From the NCBI RefSeq assembly GCF_000017205.1, contig NC_009656.1, positions 1,864,001 through 1,928,000 of the forward strand: a DNA stretch of 64,000 bases, in the 5' to 3' direction. Made by a program: the position numbers and the translations under genes. The notes beneath the pieces are model-generated. The model had not been told where the DNA came from. It saw only the letters and a list, made by a program, of their open reading frames with translations, and searched no databases. This document shows positions 48,579 to 57,488 of this stretch, piece after piece; position 1 is the stretch's first letter, and every line of letters starts with the position of its first letter. The stretch is from Pseudomonas paraeruginosa PA7 (GTDB taxonomy: Bacteria; Pseudomonadota; Gammaproteobacteria; Pseudomonadales; Pseudomonadaceae).

Positions 48579-49396
48579 GAGGCGAGCAGCTCCCGGCAGA
48601 CGGGCTTGTCGTGTGCGGCGCCGAGGATTTCGCAGAGCGTGCCGCAGAGGTCGGTCTGCAGCGGTTGCGCCAGGTCGTCGCGACTGAAGGCGTCGCCGAA
48701 GACGAACAGCGGCACCTCGCGTTCCTCCTCGAGGATGCCGCCGTGGCTGCGGTCCTCGTTCATTCCGTGGTCGGCGGTGATCGCCACCTGGTAGCCGGCC
48801 GCCAGCCACTGGTGCAGGTATTCCGACAGCAGCGCGTCGGCGCGCCGCGCGGTGTTGCGATAGACCGCGCTGTCGAGGCCATGCCTGTGCCCGGCGTCGT
48901 CGATGTTCATCGAGTGGACCAGCATGAAGTTCGGTGCGTGCCGGCGACGCAGGCTTTCCGCGTCGGCGAACAGGTGCGAGTCCGGATAATGGTCGCTCCA
49001 GTAGAAATGTCCGCGCTGGATCGGCAGGGCGCCGTCGTCGGTGTGGCGGTCGCGGGCCGGGTCGAACGGCGCGCGGTTGTACAGCTCGCTGACCCAGTGG
49101 TAGGCCGCCGCCGCGGTACTCAGGCCGGCCGCGCGGGCGTAGTGGAACAGGCTCTGCTCCTGGCTCAGGCGCACCACGTCGTTGTGCAGGATGCCGCTAT
49201 CGATCGGCGGCACCCCGGTGAGGATGCATTCGTAGAGCGGCCGGGACAGCGAAGGCAGCTCGCATTCCAGGCGGTACGACTGGCCGCGGCCGGCGCCGCA
49301 GAGGGCCTGGAGATGCCCCATGCAGTCGCGGGCGACGCTGTGGTTGAGGCCGTCCAGCAGGACGAGGATGACGTCGTGGCGCATTCGGGTATCCAT
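48575..49396 (-). CDS. Alkaline-phosphatase-superfamily phosphodiesterase/nucleotide pyrophosphatase
   Basis: A 273-residue cytoplasmic enzyme of the type I phosphodiesterase fold. VILVLLDGLN gives the first metal Asp, ELPSLSRPLYECILTG the nucleophile region (Ser in place of the common Thr), MNIDDAGHRHG the Asp/His metal ligands and ITADHGMNEDRSHG the last Asp-His pair. Phosphonoacetate hydrolase belongs to the same superfamily. With no signal peptide, it should act on the compound after import. The start is ATG 49396 (MDTRMRHD); ATG 49384 is an alternative. Confidence 0.88.
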   Translation of the reverse strand: MDTRMRHDVILVLLDGLNHSVARDCMGHLQALCGAGRGQSYRLECELPSLSRPLYECILTGVPPIDSGILHNDVVRLSQEQSLFHYARAAGLSTAAAAYHWVSELYNRAPFDPARDRHTDDGALPIQRGHFYWSDHYPDSHLFADAESLRRRHAPNFMLVHSMNIDDAGHRHGLDSAVYRNTARRADALLSEYLHQWLAAGYQVAITADHGMNEDRSHGGILEEEREVPLFVFGDAFSRDDLAQPLQTDLCGTLCEILGAAHDKPVCRELLAS

Positions 49397-49437
49397 CTAT
49401 GCGGGACGGCCGCCGGCGAGGGCGGCCGCGCTCCGCG

Positions 49438-50496
49438 TCACTGCATGTTGATGATCACCGCTTCCTGCCACTGCCGCGGCAGGCGCTTGGAGGTTTCCTC
49501 CCAGGCCTTGGCGTCCTTGATCGGCTGGGCCTTGGCGTACTGCTCGTTGGGCAGCAGCCGGGCCTTCACGTCGTCCGGCAGGGTCAGGCTCTCGGCGCGG
49601 ATCGGGCGCGCGTTGCCCTTGGCCAGGTTGATCTGCCCGGCGTCGCTGAAGATGTACTCGCGGGCGAGCTTGGCGGCGTTCGGATGCTTGGCGTACTTGT
49701 TGATGATGGTGGTGTAGCCGGAGATCACCGAGCCGTCCGAGGGGATCAGCACCTCGAAGCGCTCCGGGTCGATCTGCTGGCGGTAGCTGAGGCCGTTGAA
49801 GTCCCAGACGATGCCGACCTCGACTTCGCCCTTTTCCAGGGTGGCGATCACCGGGTTGGTCAACGACAGGCGCCCCTGCCTGGCGATCTTGCCGAAGAAC
49901 TCCAGGCCCGGCCCGATGTTCTTCTCGTCGCCGCCGTTGGCGATGGCCGCGGCGAGCACCCCATTGACCGCCTGGGCGGCAGCGCCGACGTCGCCGATGG
50001 TTACCTTGTACTTGCCCTGCAGCAGGTCCGCCCAGCTGTGCGGCACGTCCTTCACCAGTTGCTTGTTGACGATGAAGGCGATGGTCCCGGTGTAGGCGAG
50101 CGCCCAGTGGCCGTCCTGGTCCTTGGCCCAGGCCGGGATCTGTTCCCAGGTGCTCGGCTTGTATGGCTGGCTGACGCCCTGCTGCACGGCGATGGGACCG
50201 AAGGCGGCGCCGACGTCGCCGATGTCGGCGCTGGCGTTGTCCTTCTCGGCCTTGAACTTGGCCAGTTCCTGGGCCGAGCTCATGTCGGTGTCCATATGCT
50301 TGAGCCCATACTTGCTCTCAAGATCCTTCCAGGTGTCCTTCCAGTTCGCCCAGCTGTCGGGCATGCCGACGCTGTTGACCTGGCCTTCCTTGCGGGCGGC
50401 CTGTTCCAGGGCCTGTAGGTCGGCCTCGGTGGCCAGCGCCAGGCCGCTGCCGAGGGCGATGGCGGTTCCCAGCAGTGAAGCAAGCATGCGTTTCAT
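49438..50496 (-). CDS. Periplasmic substrate-binding protein of the ABC operon
   Basis: A 352-residue binding protein with a signal peptide ending GLALA. The fold is that of the Fe/spermidine/phosphonate group (SBP_bac_6/8): KEGQVNSVGMPDSWANWKD at the N-terminus and YTGTIAFIVNKQLVKDVPHS in the hinge. It is the first gene of the operon, after a Pho-type promoter and UTRA-type operators. The ligand is probably an organophosphorus compound such as a phosphonate; this is inference from regulation and enzyme neighbours. Confidence 0.9.
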   Translation of the reverse strand: MKRMLASLLGTAIALGSGLALATEADLQALEQAARKEGQVNSVGMPDSWANWKDTWKDLESKYGLKHMDTDMSSAQELAKFKAEKDNASADIGDVGAAFGPIAVQQGVSQPYKPSTWEQIPAWAKDQDGHWALAYTGTIAFIVNKQLVKDVPHSWADLLQGKYKVTIGDVGAAAQAVNGVLAAAIANGGDEKNIGPGLEFFGKIARQGRLSLTNPVIATLEKGEVEVGIVWDFNGLSYRQQIDPERFEVLIPSDGSVISGYTTIINKYAKHPNAAKLAREYIFSDAGQINLAKGNARPIRAESLTLPDDVKARLLPNEQYAKAQPIKDAKAWEETSKRLPRQWQEAVIINMQ

Positions 50497-50577
50497 TCGG
50501 TGCTCCTTCGTTCGAGAGATTCGGGCCGGCAGTCTCGGAGTTCTCGTCGCTCCGTGCGGGCAGGCCTGCCGTGGGTG

Positions 50578-50637
50578 TGGTCTAGATCAGCAAGACCCAG
50601 GCCAATCTAGAACCGCTGGATGACGGTTTCATGTCAG
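50578..50637 (-). promoter_or_regulatory. PhoB-type promoter with UTRA operators, ABC operon
   Basis: Minus strand: CTGACAT-GAAA-CCGTCAT (50637-50620), 10 nt, then -10 TAGATT (50609-50604). Overlapping the -10 is CAATCTAGAACC (50603-50614 on the plus strand). Just downstream is TGGTCTAGATCA (50578-50589), one mismatch from the HutC/UTRA consensus TGGTCTAGACCA. This layout fits PhoB activation with GntR repression. Confidence 0.7.
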
Positions 50638-50747
50638 CTAGCCGCGCCCGGTATCGCCGCGGCTTGCATCCGCAGAAGCGTAGACCATGCTTAAAGCCCC
50701 GGTTCCATGGGGGCGGAAGGGTGCCGGAAGGAGGTGTTGACATGTGT

Positions 50748-50781
50748 CTGTCACGTCCCGGTCATCTGTGTTTCCTAGCAT
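50748..50781 (+). promoter_or_regulatory. PhoB-type promoter of the GntR gene
   Basis: CTGTCAC-GTCC-CGGTCAT (50748-50765), 10 nt, then TAGCAT (50776-50781). Each repeat matches CTGTCAT at 6 of 7 positions. Confidence 0.65.
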
Positions 50782-50833
50782 CGGACGAGCCGGACGCATG
50801 GCGCTGGCCGGCGTCGGCGCCCCGCGATGGGGC

Positions 50834-50845
50834 TGGACTAGACCA
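50834..50845. promoter_or_regulatory. UTRA-type operator before the GntR gene
   Basis: TGGACTAGACCA, one mismatch from TGGTCTAGACCA, lies 14 bp before the regulator's ATG and next to its AAGGAAG ribosome site. Autoregulation is inferred. Confidence 0.65.
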
Positions 50846-50859
50846 AAAGGAAGCAGTGC

Positions 50860-51576
50860 ATGCGTGACGAAGCGCTACCCACCGTAACGGCGATCTGCCG
50901 GGCGCTCAGCGAGCAGATCGGCCATGGTCTGCTGCCGGCGGGTGGCAAGCTGCCGGCCGAGCGCAAGCTCAGCGAGCTGTTCGCGACGACCCGGATCACC
51001 CTGCGCGAGGCGCTGATCCAGCTGGAGTCGCAGGGTCTGATCTATCGCGAGGAACGCCGCGGCTGGTTCGTCTCCCCCGAGCGGCTGGCCTACAACCCGC
51101 TGGTGCGCAGCCACTTCCACGCGATGGTCAGCGAACAGGGGCGGGTGCCGGCCACCGAGGTGCTCTCGGCCCGGCAGATGCCGGCGAGCGCGGCGGTCTG
51201 CGAGCTGCTCGGGCTGCCGGCGCTGTCCAGCGTCTACCAGATCCGCCGGGCGCGGCGGGTGGACGGGCGGCTGGTGCTGTATGTCGAGCACTACCTGAAC
51301 GCGCAGTACTTCCCCGGAATCCTCGGCCACGACCTGACCCGCTCGCTGACCGAGCTCTATGCCAGCGAGTACGGTATCCACTATGGGCGGGTGCGTTTCG
51401 ACATGGTGCCCACAGCGCTGCATGCCGAGGCCGCGGCGCCGCTGAAGGTGGCCGTGGGCAGCCCGGCCCTGCGCATCAGCCGGATCAACCGTGACCAGCG
51501 TGGTCGGCTGATCGACTGCGACCTGGAGTTCTGGCGCCACGATGCCATCCATATCAGCGTCGAGGTACCGCAGTAA
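50860..51576 (+). CDS. GntR-family regulator with UTRA domain (HutC/PhnF-like)
   Basis: A 238-residue repressor-type regulator. The N-terminal winged helix is LPAERKLSELFATTRITLRE to ALIQLESQGLIYREERRGWF. The C-terminal UTRA ligand-binding domain is VPATEVLSARQMPASAAVCE with the late LIDCDLEFWRHDAIHISVEV. It diverges from the ABC operon. TGGTCTAGACCA-like sites on both sides of the intergenic region suit this family, where PhnF, DasR and NagR use the same core. The effector is probably the imported compound or a metabolite of it. Confidence 0.92.
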   Translation: MRDEALPTVTAICRALSEQIGHGLLPAGGKLPAERKLSELFATTRITLREALIQLESQGLIYREERRGWFVSPERLAYNPLVRSHFHAMVSEQGRVPATEVLSARQMPASAAVCELLGLPALSSVYQIRRARRVDGRLVLYVEHYLNAQYFPGILGHDLTRSLTELYASEYGIHYGRVRFDMVPTALHAEAAAPLKVAVGSPALRISRINRDQRGRLIDCDLEFWRHDAIHISVEVPQ

Positions 51577-51641
51577 CGCCACGCGTCGACGACCTGCGGC
51601 GTCTTCTGCGAGGATGGGGCGCCGGGAAAAGGAGCCCTCGC

Positions 51642-52193
51642 ATGTTCATACTGCCGATTTCGTCCGACCTGCACCTGGAGCTGCTCGACCAGCCGCGCGC
51701 GGAGGAACTGTTCCGCCTGGTGCGTGCCAACAGCGAGCACCTGGCGCCCTGGATGCCGTGGGTGCCGCTGACGCAGAGCGCGGACGATACCCGCCGTTTC
51801 ATTGGCGAAGGCCAGCGGTTGTGGGCGGAGCGCAGGAGCTGCCGCTGCGGGATCGTCGAATCCGGATGCCTGGTCGGCGTCATCGACCTGCACGACTTCA
51901 CCGAGGACAGCCGCAGCGCCAGCATAGGCTACTGGCTGGCGGCGTCCGCACAAGGACGCGGGCTGCTCGCCAGCGCGCTGGGGAAGACGATCGAACTCGG
52001 TTTCCTTGGCTACGACCGGCAGCGCCTGGTGATCCGCTGTTCCACCGAGAACCGGCGCAGCCAACGCGCCGCCGAGCGCCAGGGCTTCCGGCGCGACGGA
52101 GTGATCCGGGCCAACGAGATCATCGCCGGGCGTGCCCATGACCATGCGATCTACACGCTGTTGCGCAGCGAATGGCGCGCTGCGCACGCCTGA
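51642..52193 (+). CDS. GNAT-family N-acetyltransferase (RimL-like)
   Basis: A 183-residue ribosomal-protein-Ser/Ala-acetyltransferase-like protein. LFRLVRANSEHLAPWMPWVP is the RimL N-terminal motif, SIGYWLAASAQGRGLLASAL carries the Q-G-R-G acetyl-CoA loop, and IRCSTENRRSQRAAERQGFR is the late conserved segment. An AAAAGGAG ribosome site precedes ATG. It is convergent with the aminopeptidase gene with an 11-bp gap. The acceptor is unknown. Confidence 0.9.
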   Translation: MFILPISSDLHLELLDQPRAEELFRLVRANSEHLAPWMPWVPLTQSADDTRRFIGEGQRLWAERRSCRCGIVESGCLVGVIDLHDFTEDSRSASIGYWLAASAQGRGLLASALGKTIELGFLGYDRQRLVIRCSTENRRSQRAAERQGFRRDGVIRANEIIAGRAHDHAIYTLLRSEWRAAHA

Positions 52194-52204
52194 GTGGCTG
52201 GCGG

Positions 52205-53494
52205 TCAGGGCAGCTCGCTGCTGGCGTAGAAGGCGCCGAGCACCTTGACCAGGTGAGCCAGGTCGTGGCTGCCGGCGAGCTCGCGGATCGAGTGCATGGC
52301 GAAGGTCGGCAGGCCGATGTCGACGGTGCGCACGCCGACCTGGCTGGCGGTGATCGGGCCGATGGTCGAGCCGCAGCCCATGTCGCTGCGGGTCACGAAG
52401 CTCTGCACCGGCACTTCGCTGTCCTGGCAGAGGTGGCGGAAGAAGCCGGCGGTTTCGCTGTTGGTGGCGTAGCGCTGGTTGCTGTTGATCTTGATCACCG
52501 GACCGCCATTCAACGCCGGGCCGTGGTTGGCGTCGTGCCTGTCGGCATAGTTCGGGTGTACGCCGTGGGCGTTGTCGGCCGAGACCAGCAACGAGCGCTG
52601 GATTGCCCGGCTGAAGGCGTCGCCTTCCGGCAGCAGGCGGCGCAGCACCTGCTCGAGGAACGGACCATCGGCGCCGCAATGCGAACAGGAACCGACCTCT
52701 TCGTGATCGGTGCAGACCAGGATGCAGTTCTCGTCGCCCTCGGCGTTGAGCAGGGCTTCCAGGCCGGCATGGCAGGACAGCAGGTTGTCCAGGCGCGCCC
52801 CGGCGATGAATTCGTCGTTGAGACCGATCACCGCGGCGGACTGGGTGTCGTAGAACGACAGCTCGTAGTCCAGCACCACGTCGGCGGTGATGCCGTGCTC
52901 GCGCAGCAGCTGTTCGTCGAGCAGCAGGCGGAAGTCGGCGGCCTCGCCCGGCGCCAGCTGGGCGATGATCGGCGGCAGTTCGTTCTGCGCGTTGATCGGC
53001 CAGCCTTCGTTGGCGGCGCGGTTGAGGTGAATGGCCAGGTTGGGGATCACTGCGATCGCCTTGCGGAAGTCGACCAGGCGGCTTTCCAGCTTGCCGTTGG
53101 CGCGGAAGGTCACCCGGCCGGCCAGCGACAGGTCGCGGTCGAACCAGGGGGCGAAGAGGGCGCCACCGTAGACCTCGACGCCGAGCTGGAGGAAGCCGTT
53201 GCGGGCGATCTCCGGGTTCGGCTTGACCCGCAGGCAGGGGCTGTCGGTGTGCGCGCCGACCAGGCGGAAGCCGCTTTCCAGCGGCGAGCGGCGACCGAGG
53301 CGGATGGCGATCAGCGAGGAGTCGTTGCGGGTCACGTAGTAGCGCCCGCCGGCCTCGGTGTGCCAGGCATCGCGCTCGTCGAGGCGACGGTAGCCGGCGG
53401 CCTCCAGGCGGCGGGCGAGGCTGGCGGTGGCGTGGAAAGGCGTGGGCGAGGCCTTGAGGAAATCGATCAGGCCCTGGTTGAGTTCTGCGCGCAT
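52205..53494 (-). CDS. apeB: M18-family aspartyl aminopeptidase
   Basis: A 429-residue cytosolic zinc aminopeptidase removing N-terminal acidic residues. Metal and catalytic segments are [16 protein letters not shown] (His-x-Asp), [20 protein letters not shown] (Glu-Glu pair), [13 protein letters not shown] (Asp) and a late [14 protein letters not shown] (His). Length and motifs match the bacterial M18 (ApeB) group. The start is MRAELNQG. Confidence 0.93.
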   Translation of the reverse strand: MRAELNQGLIDFLKASPTPFHATASLARRLEAAGYRRLDERDAWHTEAGGRYYVTRNDSSLIAIRLGRRSPLESGFRLVGAHTDSPCLRVKPNPEIARNGFLQLGVEVYGGALFAPWFDRDLSLAGRVTFRANGKLESRLVDFRKAIAVIPNLAIHLNRAANEGWPINAQNELPPIIAQLAPGEAADFRLLLDEQLLREHGITADVVLDYELSFYDTQSAAVIGLNDEFIAGARLDNLLSCHAGLEALLNAEGDENCILVCTDHEEVGSCSHCGADGPFLEQVLRRLLPEGDAFSRAIQRSLLVSADNAHGVHPNYADRHDANHGPALNGGPVIKINSNQRYATNSETAGFFRHLCQDSEVPVQSFVTRSDMGCGSTIGPITASQVGVRTVDIGLPTFAMHSIRELAGSHDLAHLVKVLGAFYASSELP

Positions 53495-53664
53495 AGGGGC
53501 TCCGGACGGCAATCCATGCAGTCTATCGTATTGTCCGACGGGGTTCAGGTCGTTGGCGGCGGGGCCGGCCAGGAAAAGCGGAAGTTGGTCGTTGTATGGC
53601 AAAGCGGGTCCCGGAAATCGGCGGGCGCTGCCCGGCCAAAGCCGGGTGGCGTCGCGTGGAGGGC

Positions 53665-54315
53665 TCAGAACGGTGCCGCTGACTCGAAGCGCAGGCGTTC
53701 GCCGCTCCGCGGATGGGTCAGGCACAGCAGGCTGGCGTGCAGGCACAGGCGGTCGTGGGCGGCCAGGGCCTCGGGGTTGGCGTAGAGGCGGTCGCCGAGC
53801 AGCGGATGGCCGATGGAGAGCATGTGCACGCGCAACTGGTGAGAGCGGCCGGTGATCGGCGTCAGCTCGACCCGGCTCCAGCGCTCGTGGCGCTCCAGCA
53901 CGCGCCAGAAGGTCAGGGCGTGGCGGCCGTGCTCGAAGTCCACCACGTGGCGCGGCTTGGTCGGCGGGTCGTAGCGCAGCGGCAGTTCGATGCGCCCGCT
54001 GTCCAGTTCCGGCAGGCCCCAGCAAAGGGCGGTATAGGCTTTCTCGGTCTCGCGGTCGTGGAACTGGCGGGACAGCTCGCGGTGGCTGTCGGCGTCACGG
54101 GCGAGCACCATCAGGCCGGAGGTTTCCCAGTCCAGGCGATGCACGATGCGGGCCTCGGGGTAGCCGTTTTCCTGCAGGCGGGTAACCAGGCAATCCTTGT
54201 TGTCGTCGGCGCGGCCGGGTACCGACAGCAGCAGGGTGGGTTTGTCGACCACCAGCAGGGCGTCATCCTGGTGAACGATGCGGATCTGGGACAGCGGCAT
54301 AGCGAACGGGCTCAT
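53665..54315 (-). CDS. rluA: Pseudouridine synthase RluA
   Basis: A 216-residue enzyme that makes pseudouridine in 23S rRNA (position 746) and tRNA (position 32) in E. coli. The catalytic Asp is in [31 protein letters not shown] and [18 protein letters not shown] are RluA signatures. There is no S4 domain, as expected for RluA. Start is ATG 54315 or the in-frame ATG 54300 (MPLSQI); neither has a strong ribosome site. It follows minE, separated by a strong hairpin. Confidence 0.93.
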   Translation of the reverse strand: MSPFAMPLSQIRIVHQDDALLVVDKPTLLLSVPGRADDNKDCLVTRLQENGYPEARIVHRLDWETSGLMVLARDADSHRELSRQFHDRETEKAYTALCWGLPELDSGRIELPLRYDPPTKPRHVVDFEHGRHALTFWRVLERHERWSRVELTPITGRSHQLRVHMLSIGHPLLGDRLYANPEALAAHDRLCLHASLLCLTHPRSGERLRFESAAPF

Positions 54316-54360
54316 CGCCGGGAGGCGGCAGGGGACCTGGCGGGCAGGCCCGGTGAAACG

Positions 54361-54387
54361 ACTGCGGCGGCCAGTGGCCGCCGCAGT
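54361..54387 (-). terminator. Strong hairpin after minE
   Basis: A 12-bp perfect GC-rich stem (ACTGCGGCGGCC and complement) with a 3-nt loop, followed on the minus strand by CGTTTC. It may reduce read-through from minCDE into rluA. The T tract is weak. Confidence 0.55.
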
Positions 54388-54403
54388 ATGGACCCCGCGC
54401 GAA

Positions 54404-54658
54404 TCAACGATCCGGCAGGGTGATGTTGAGTTCCAGGATCGAGCAGTTGCCCTGGTTCTCCAGTTCGACCTGGATCTGCTCCTGGTCGATCGGCACGTAC
54501 TTGCGGATCACTTCCAGCAGGTCTTTCTGCAGCTGGGGCAGATAATCCGGCTGCGCGCGCTGGCCACGTTCGTGGGCAACGATGATCTGCAGTCGTTCTT
54601 TCGCGATGGAAGCGCTGTTCTGCGATTTCCGGCTGCGAAAGAAGTCTAAAAGGCTCAT
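54404..54658 (-). CDS. minE: Cell division topological factor MinE
   Basis: An 84-residue protein that stimulates MinD ATPase and drives Min oscillation, placing the division septum at midcell. The N-terminal membrane-targeting/anti-MinCD segment is [20 protein letters not shown] and the dimerisation domain follows ([28 protein letters not shown]). Its ATG overlaps the minD stop by 4 bp. Confidence 0.96.
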   Translation of the reverse strand: MSLLDFFRSRKSQNSASIAKERLQIIVAHERGQRAQPDYLPQLQKDLLEVIRKYVPIDQEQIQVELENQGNCSILELNITLPDR

Positions 54659-55470
54659 TCACGTCCTCCGAACAGTCTTTGCAGGAATCCTTTCTTCTGC
54701 ACATCGAGGAATCGATGCGGTATTTCCTTGCCGAGCAGGCGGTCGACGGCGTCGCTGTACGCCTGGCCGGCGTCGCTCTGCTCGTCGAGGATCACCGGCA
54801 CGCCCTGGTTGGACGCCTTGAGCACGGCCTGGGATTCCGGGATCACCCCGAGCAGGCGGATGGCGAGGATCTCCTCGACGTCGTCGACGCCGAGCATCTC
54901 GCCCTTGGTGACGCGCTCGGGGTTGTAGCGGGTCAGCAGCAGGTGTTCCTTGATCGCCTCCTCGCCCTTCTCGGCGCGCTGCGACTTGCTCGCCAGCAGG
55001 CCGAGCATGCGGTCGGAGTCGCGCACCGAGGAAACCTCCGGGTTGGTCACGACGATCGCCTCGTCGGCGAAGTACATGGCCAGGTGGGCGCCTTTCTCGA
55101 TGCCCGCCGGGGAGTCGCAGATGATGTATTCGAAGTCCTTGCGCAGTTCGGCCATGACTTTCTCGACGCCTTCCTTGGTCAGGGCGTCCTTGTCACGGGT
55201 CTGGCTGGCGGCCAGGACATGCAGGTTTTCGAGGCGCTTGTCCTTGATCAGGGCCTGGGTGAGGGTGGCCTCGCCGTTGACGACGTTGACGAAGTCGTAC
55301 ACCACGCGGCGTTCGCAGCCCATGATCAGGTCGAGGTTGCGCAGGCCGACGTCGAAGTCGACGATGACGGTCTTGAAACCGCGCAAGGCCAGGCCGGTGC
55401 CGATCGCTGCGCTGGTGGTGGTTTTACCGACGCCACCCTTACCGGAAGTGACTACGAGAATTTTGGCCAA
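54655..55470 (-). CDS. minD: Septum site-determining ATPase MinD
   Basis: A 271-residue deviant-Walker ATPase that binds the membrane in the ATP form and recruits MinC. The Walker A is [14 protein letters not shown], with the switch in [13 protein letters not shown] and Walker B-like [13 protein letters not shown]. The C-terminal amphipathic membrane-targeting helix is [13 protein letters not shown]. It is the middle gene of minCDE. Confidence 0.97.
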   Translation of the reverse strand: MAKILVVTSGKGGVGKTTTSAAIGTGLALRGFKTVIVDFDVGLRNLDLIMGCERRVVYDFVNVVNGEATLTQALIKDKRLENLHVLAASQTRDKDALTKEGVEKVMAELRKDFEYIICDSPAGIEKGAHLAMYFADEAIVVTNPEVSSVRDSDRMLGLLASKSQRAEKGEEAIKEHLLLTRYNPERVTKGEMLGVDDVEEILAIRLLGVIPESQAVLKASNQGVPVILDEQSDAGQAYSDAVDRLLGKEIPHRFLDVQKKGFLQRLFGGRE

Positions 55471-55531
55471 GGTGATTCACCCCAATGAAAAACGTAAGAA
55501 TTCTGGTCCCTGAAAGTGGCGGCAGTATCCG

Positions 55532-56323
55532 TTAAAGGCGGGTGATGTTCAACACGTCACCCGACAGGCTGACGTGCACCGCCTTGCCCCACTGCGGGCT
55601 GCGTCGCAGGTCCTCCGCGACCTTGTAGTTACCGGCGATGGAGACCAGTTCGGCGGCCAGTTGCTGGCAGAAGATCCGTGCCGTGGCATCGCCTTTGACA
55701 CCGGCCAGCGCGCGTCCGCGCATCGGGCCGTACACATGGATGTTGCCGTCGGCGAGAAGTTCCGCGCCGGGACTCACCGCGGCCAGCACGATCAGGTCAC
55801 CGCCGGCGGCATAGATCTGCATGCCGCCGCGTACCGGGGTCTTCACCACCTTGGTCGGACGGCTGGCGGGTTCGGCGGGCTTCTCTTCCGGCTTGGCCGG
55901 CTCGGGCCTGGGTTCCCCGGCGCTCGGCCGGACCTCTTCGGCGGGCTTGCGCGGGGCGCTGTCCTTGATGTCCAGCGGCCGTTCGCGGGCGCCGGACGGC
56001 GGCAGCACCGGCAGGTCGAGGGCCTGGGCGGCGGCGATGTCTTCCTCGCGTCCGGCGCGGATCGCCAGGGTGCGCAGGCCATGGCGGCGGCAGACTTCGA
56101 GGAGCGCCGGCAGGTCCAGGCGGCCTTCGCCCTCGGGCAACTTGTCGAGGGCCATGACCAGGGGGGTATCGCGGAAGAAGTTCGGCGCCTGCGCCACCTT
56201 GTCGGCGAGTTGCCGCTCGAGCCTCGCCAGGTCGTTGTGCGCCAGTTCGAGGATGGTCACCGCGAGCATGCTGCCCTTGAGCTGGAATACGGGGTCTTGA
56301 TCGAGGAGGTCGGCTTGGCTCAT
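55532..56323 (-). CDS. minC: Septum formation inhibitor MinC
   Basis: A 263-residue inhibitor of FtsZ assembly. The N-terminal FtsZ-binding domain is residues about 1-110 ([16 protein letters not shown]). A variable Pro/Glu-rich linker follows (about 115-155). The C-terminal beta-helix binds MinD ([20 protein letters not shown] and [15 protein letters not shown]). The linker is longer than in E. coli MinC. It is the first gene of minCDE, with 61 bp before minD. Confidence 0.96.
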
Positions 56324-56482
56324 GGGGCTTGTCGGTCGTTGAATTGCAGGGACTTATAACGAGAACACCGGATGCCCGCAAGCGTGGCAGATAGCCGGGC
56401 CGGCCTCGATCGGCGACGCGGCGTCCCGCCGGGGCGGCGGGCAGGGTAGAATGGCGGGCTTTGATCGTCGCCGGAACCGTCC

Positions 56483-57421
56483 ATGGATCGCCCCCGTTTC
56501 TCCACCGCCTTCCTCCATCCCCGCTACTGGCCGCTCTGGCTCGGCCTGGGGCTGCTCTGGCTGGTGGTGCAGTTGCCGTATCCCGTCCTGCTGGCGCTCG
56601 GCCGCGGCCTGGGGGCGCTGATGTACCGCTTGGTCGGCTCGCGCCGGGAAATCGCCGCGCGCAATCTCGAACTGTGCTTTCCGGAAAAGTCGCCGGCCGA
56701 GCGCGAGCGCTTGCTGAAGGAGAACTTCGCCTCCAGCGGCATCGCCTTCTTCGAGATGGCCATGAGCTGGTGGTGGCCGAAGGCGCGCCTGGCGCGCCTG
56801 GCCCATATAGAAGGCCTGGAACACCTGCGCGAGGCCCAGGCGAAGGGCGAGGGGGTGATCCTCATGGCCCTGCATTTCACCACACTGGAGATCGGCGCGG
56901 CGCTGCTCGGCCAGGTGCACACCATCGACGGCATGTACCGCGAGCATGGCAACCCGGTGTTCGACTACGTCCAGCGTCGTGGCCGCGAGCGGCACAACCT
57001 CGACGCCACCGCCATCGAGCGCGAGGACGTGCGCGCCATGCTCAAGGTGCTGCGCGCTGGCCGGGCCATCTGGTATGCGCCGGACCAGGACTACGGCGCC
57101 AAGCAGAGCCTGTTCGTGCCGCTGTTCGGCATCCCGGCGGCCACCGTCACCGCCACCACCAAGTTCGCCCGCCTGGGCCGGGCGCGGGTGTTGCCGTTCA
57201 CCCAGAGCCGCCTGGCCGACGGCAGTGGCTACCGGCTGACCATCCACCCGCCGCTGGAGGACTTCCCCGGCGAGAGCGAGGAAGCCGATTGCCTGCGGAT
57301 CAACCAGTGGGTCGAGCGTTGCGTGCGCCAGCAGCCCGAGCAGTACCTGTGGGCGCACCGGCGTTTCAAGACCCGCCCGCAAGGCGAAGCCAGGCTCTAT
57401 CCGAAACGGCGCAAGCGCTGA
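56483..57421 (+). CDS. htrB: Lipid A late acyltransferase (HtrB/LpxL type)
   Basis: A 312-residue inner-membrane acyltransferase that adds a secondary laurate-type chain to lipid A. An N-terminal membrane anchor (PLWLGLGLLWLVVQLPYPVL) precedes the HAD-like acyltransferase core with HFTTLE (H-x4-E) and WYAPDQDYG. P. aeruginosa has two HtrB paralogues with different acyl positions; this locus corresponds to PA3242 in PAO1. It diverges from minC across 159 bp. Confidence 0.94.
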   Translation: MDRPRFSTAFLHPRYWPLWLGLGLLWLVVQLPYPVLLALGRGLGALMYRLVGSRREIAARNLELCFPEKSPAERERLLKENFASSGIAFFEMAMSWWWPKARLARLAHIEGLEHLREAQAKGEGVILMALHFTTLEIGAALLGQVHTIDGMYREHGNPVFDYVQRRGRERHNLDATAIEREDVRAMLKVLRAGRAIWYAPDQDYGAKQSLFVPLFGIPAATVTATTKFARLGRARVLPFTQSRLADGSGYRLTIHPPLEDFPGESEEADCLRINQWVERCVRQQPEQYLWAHRRFKTRPQGEARLYPKRRKR

Positions 57422-57488
57422 GGACGGGCATTCCGGACGTGCGCGGGGTCTGGCTATACTCGCCGCAGTTCATGACGGAAGCCCCGCT

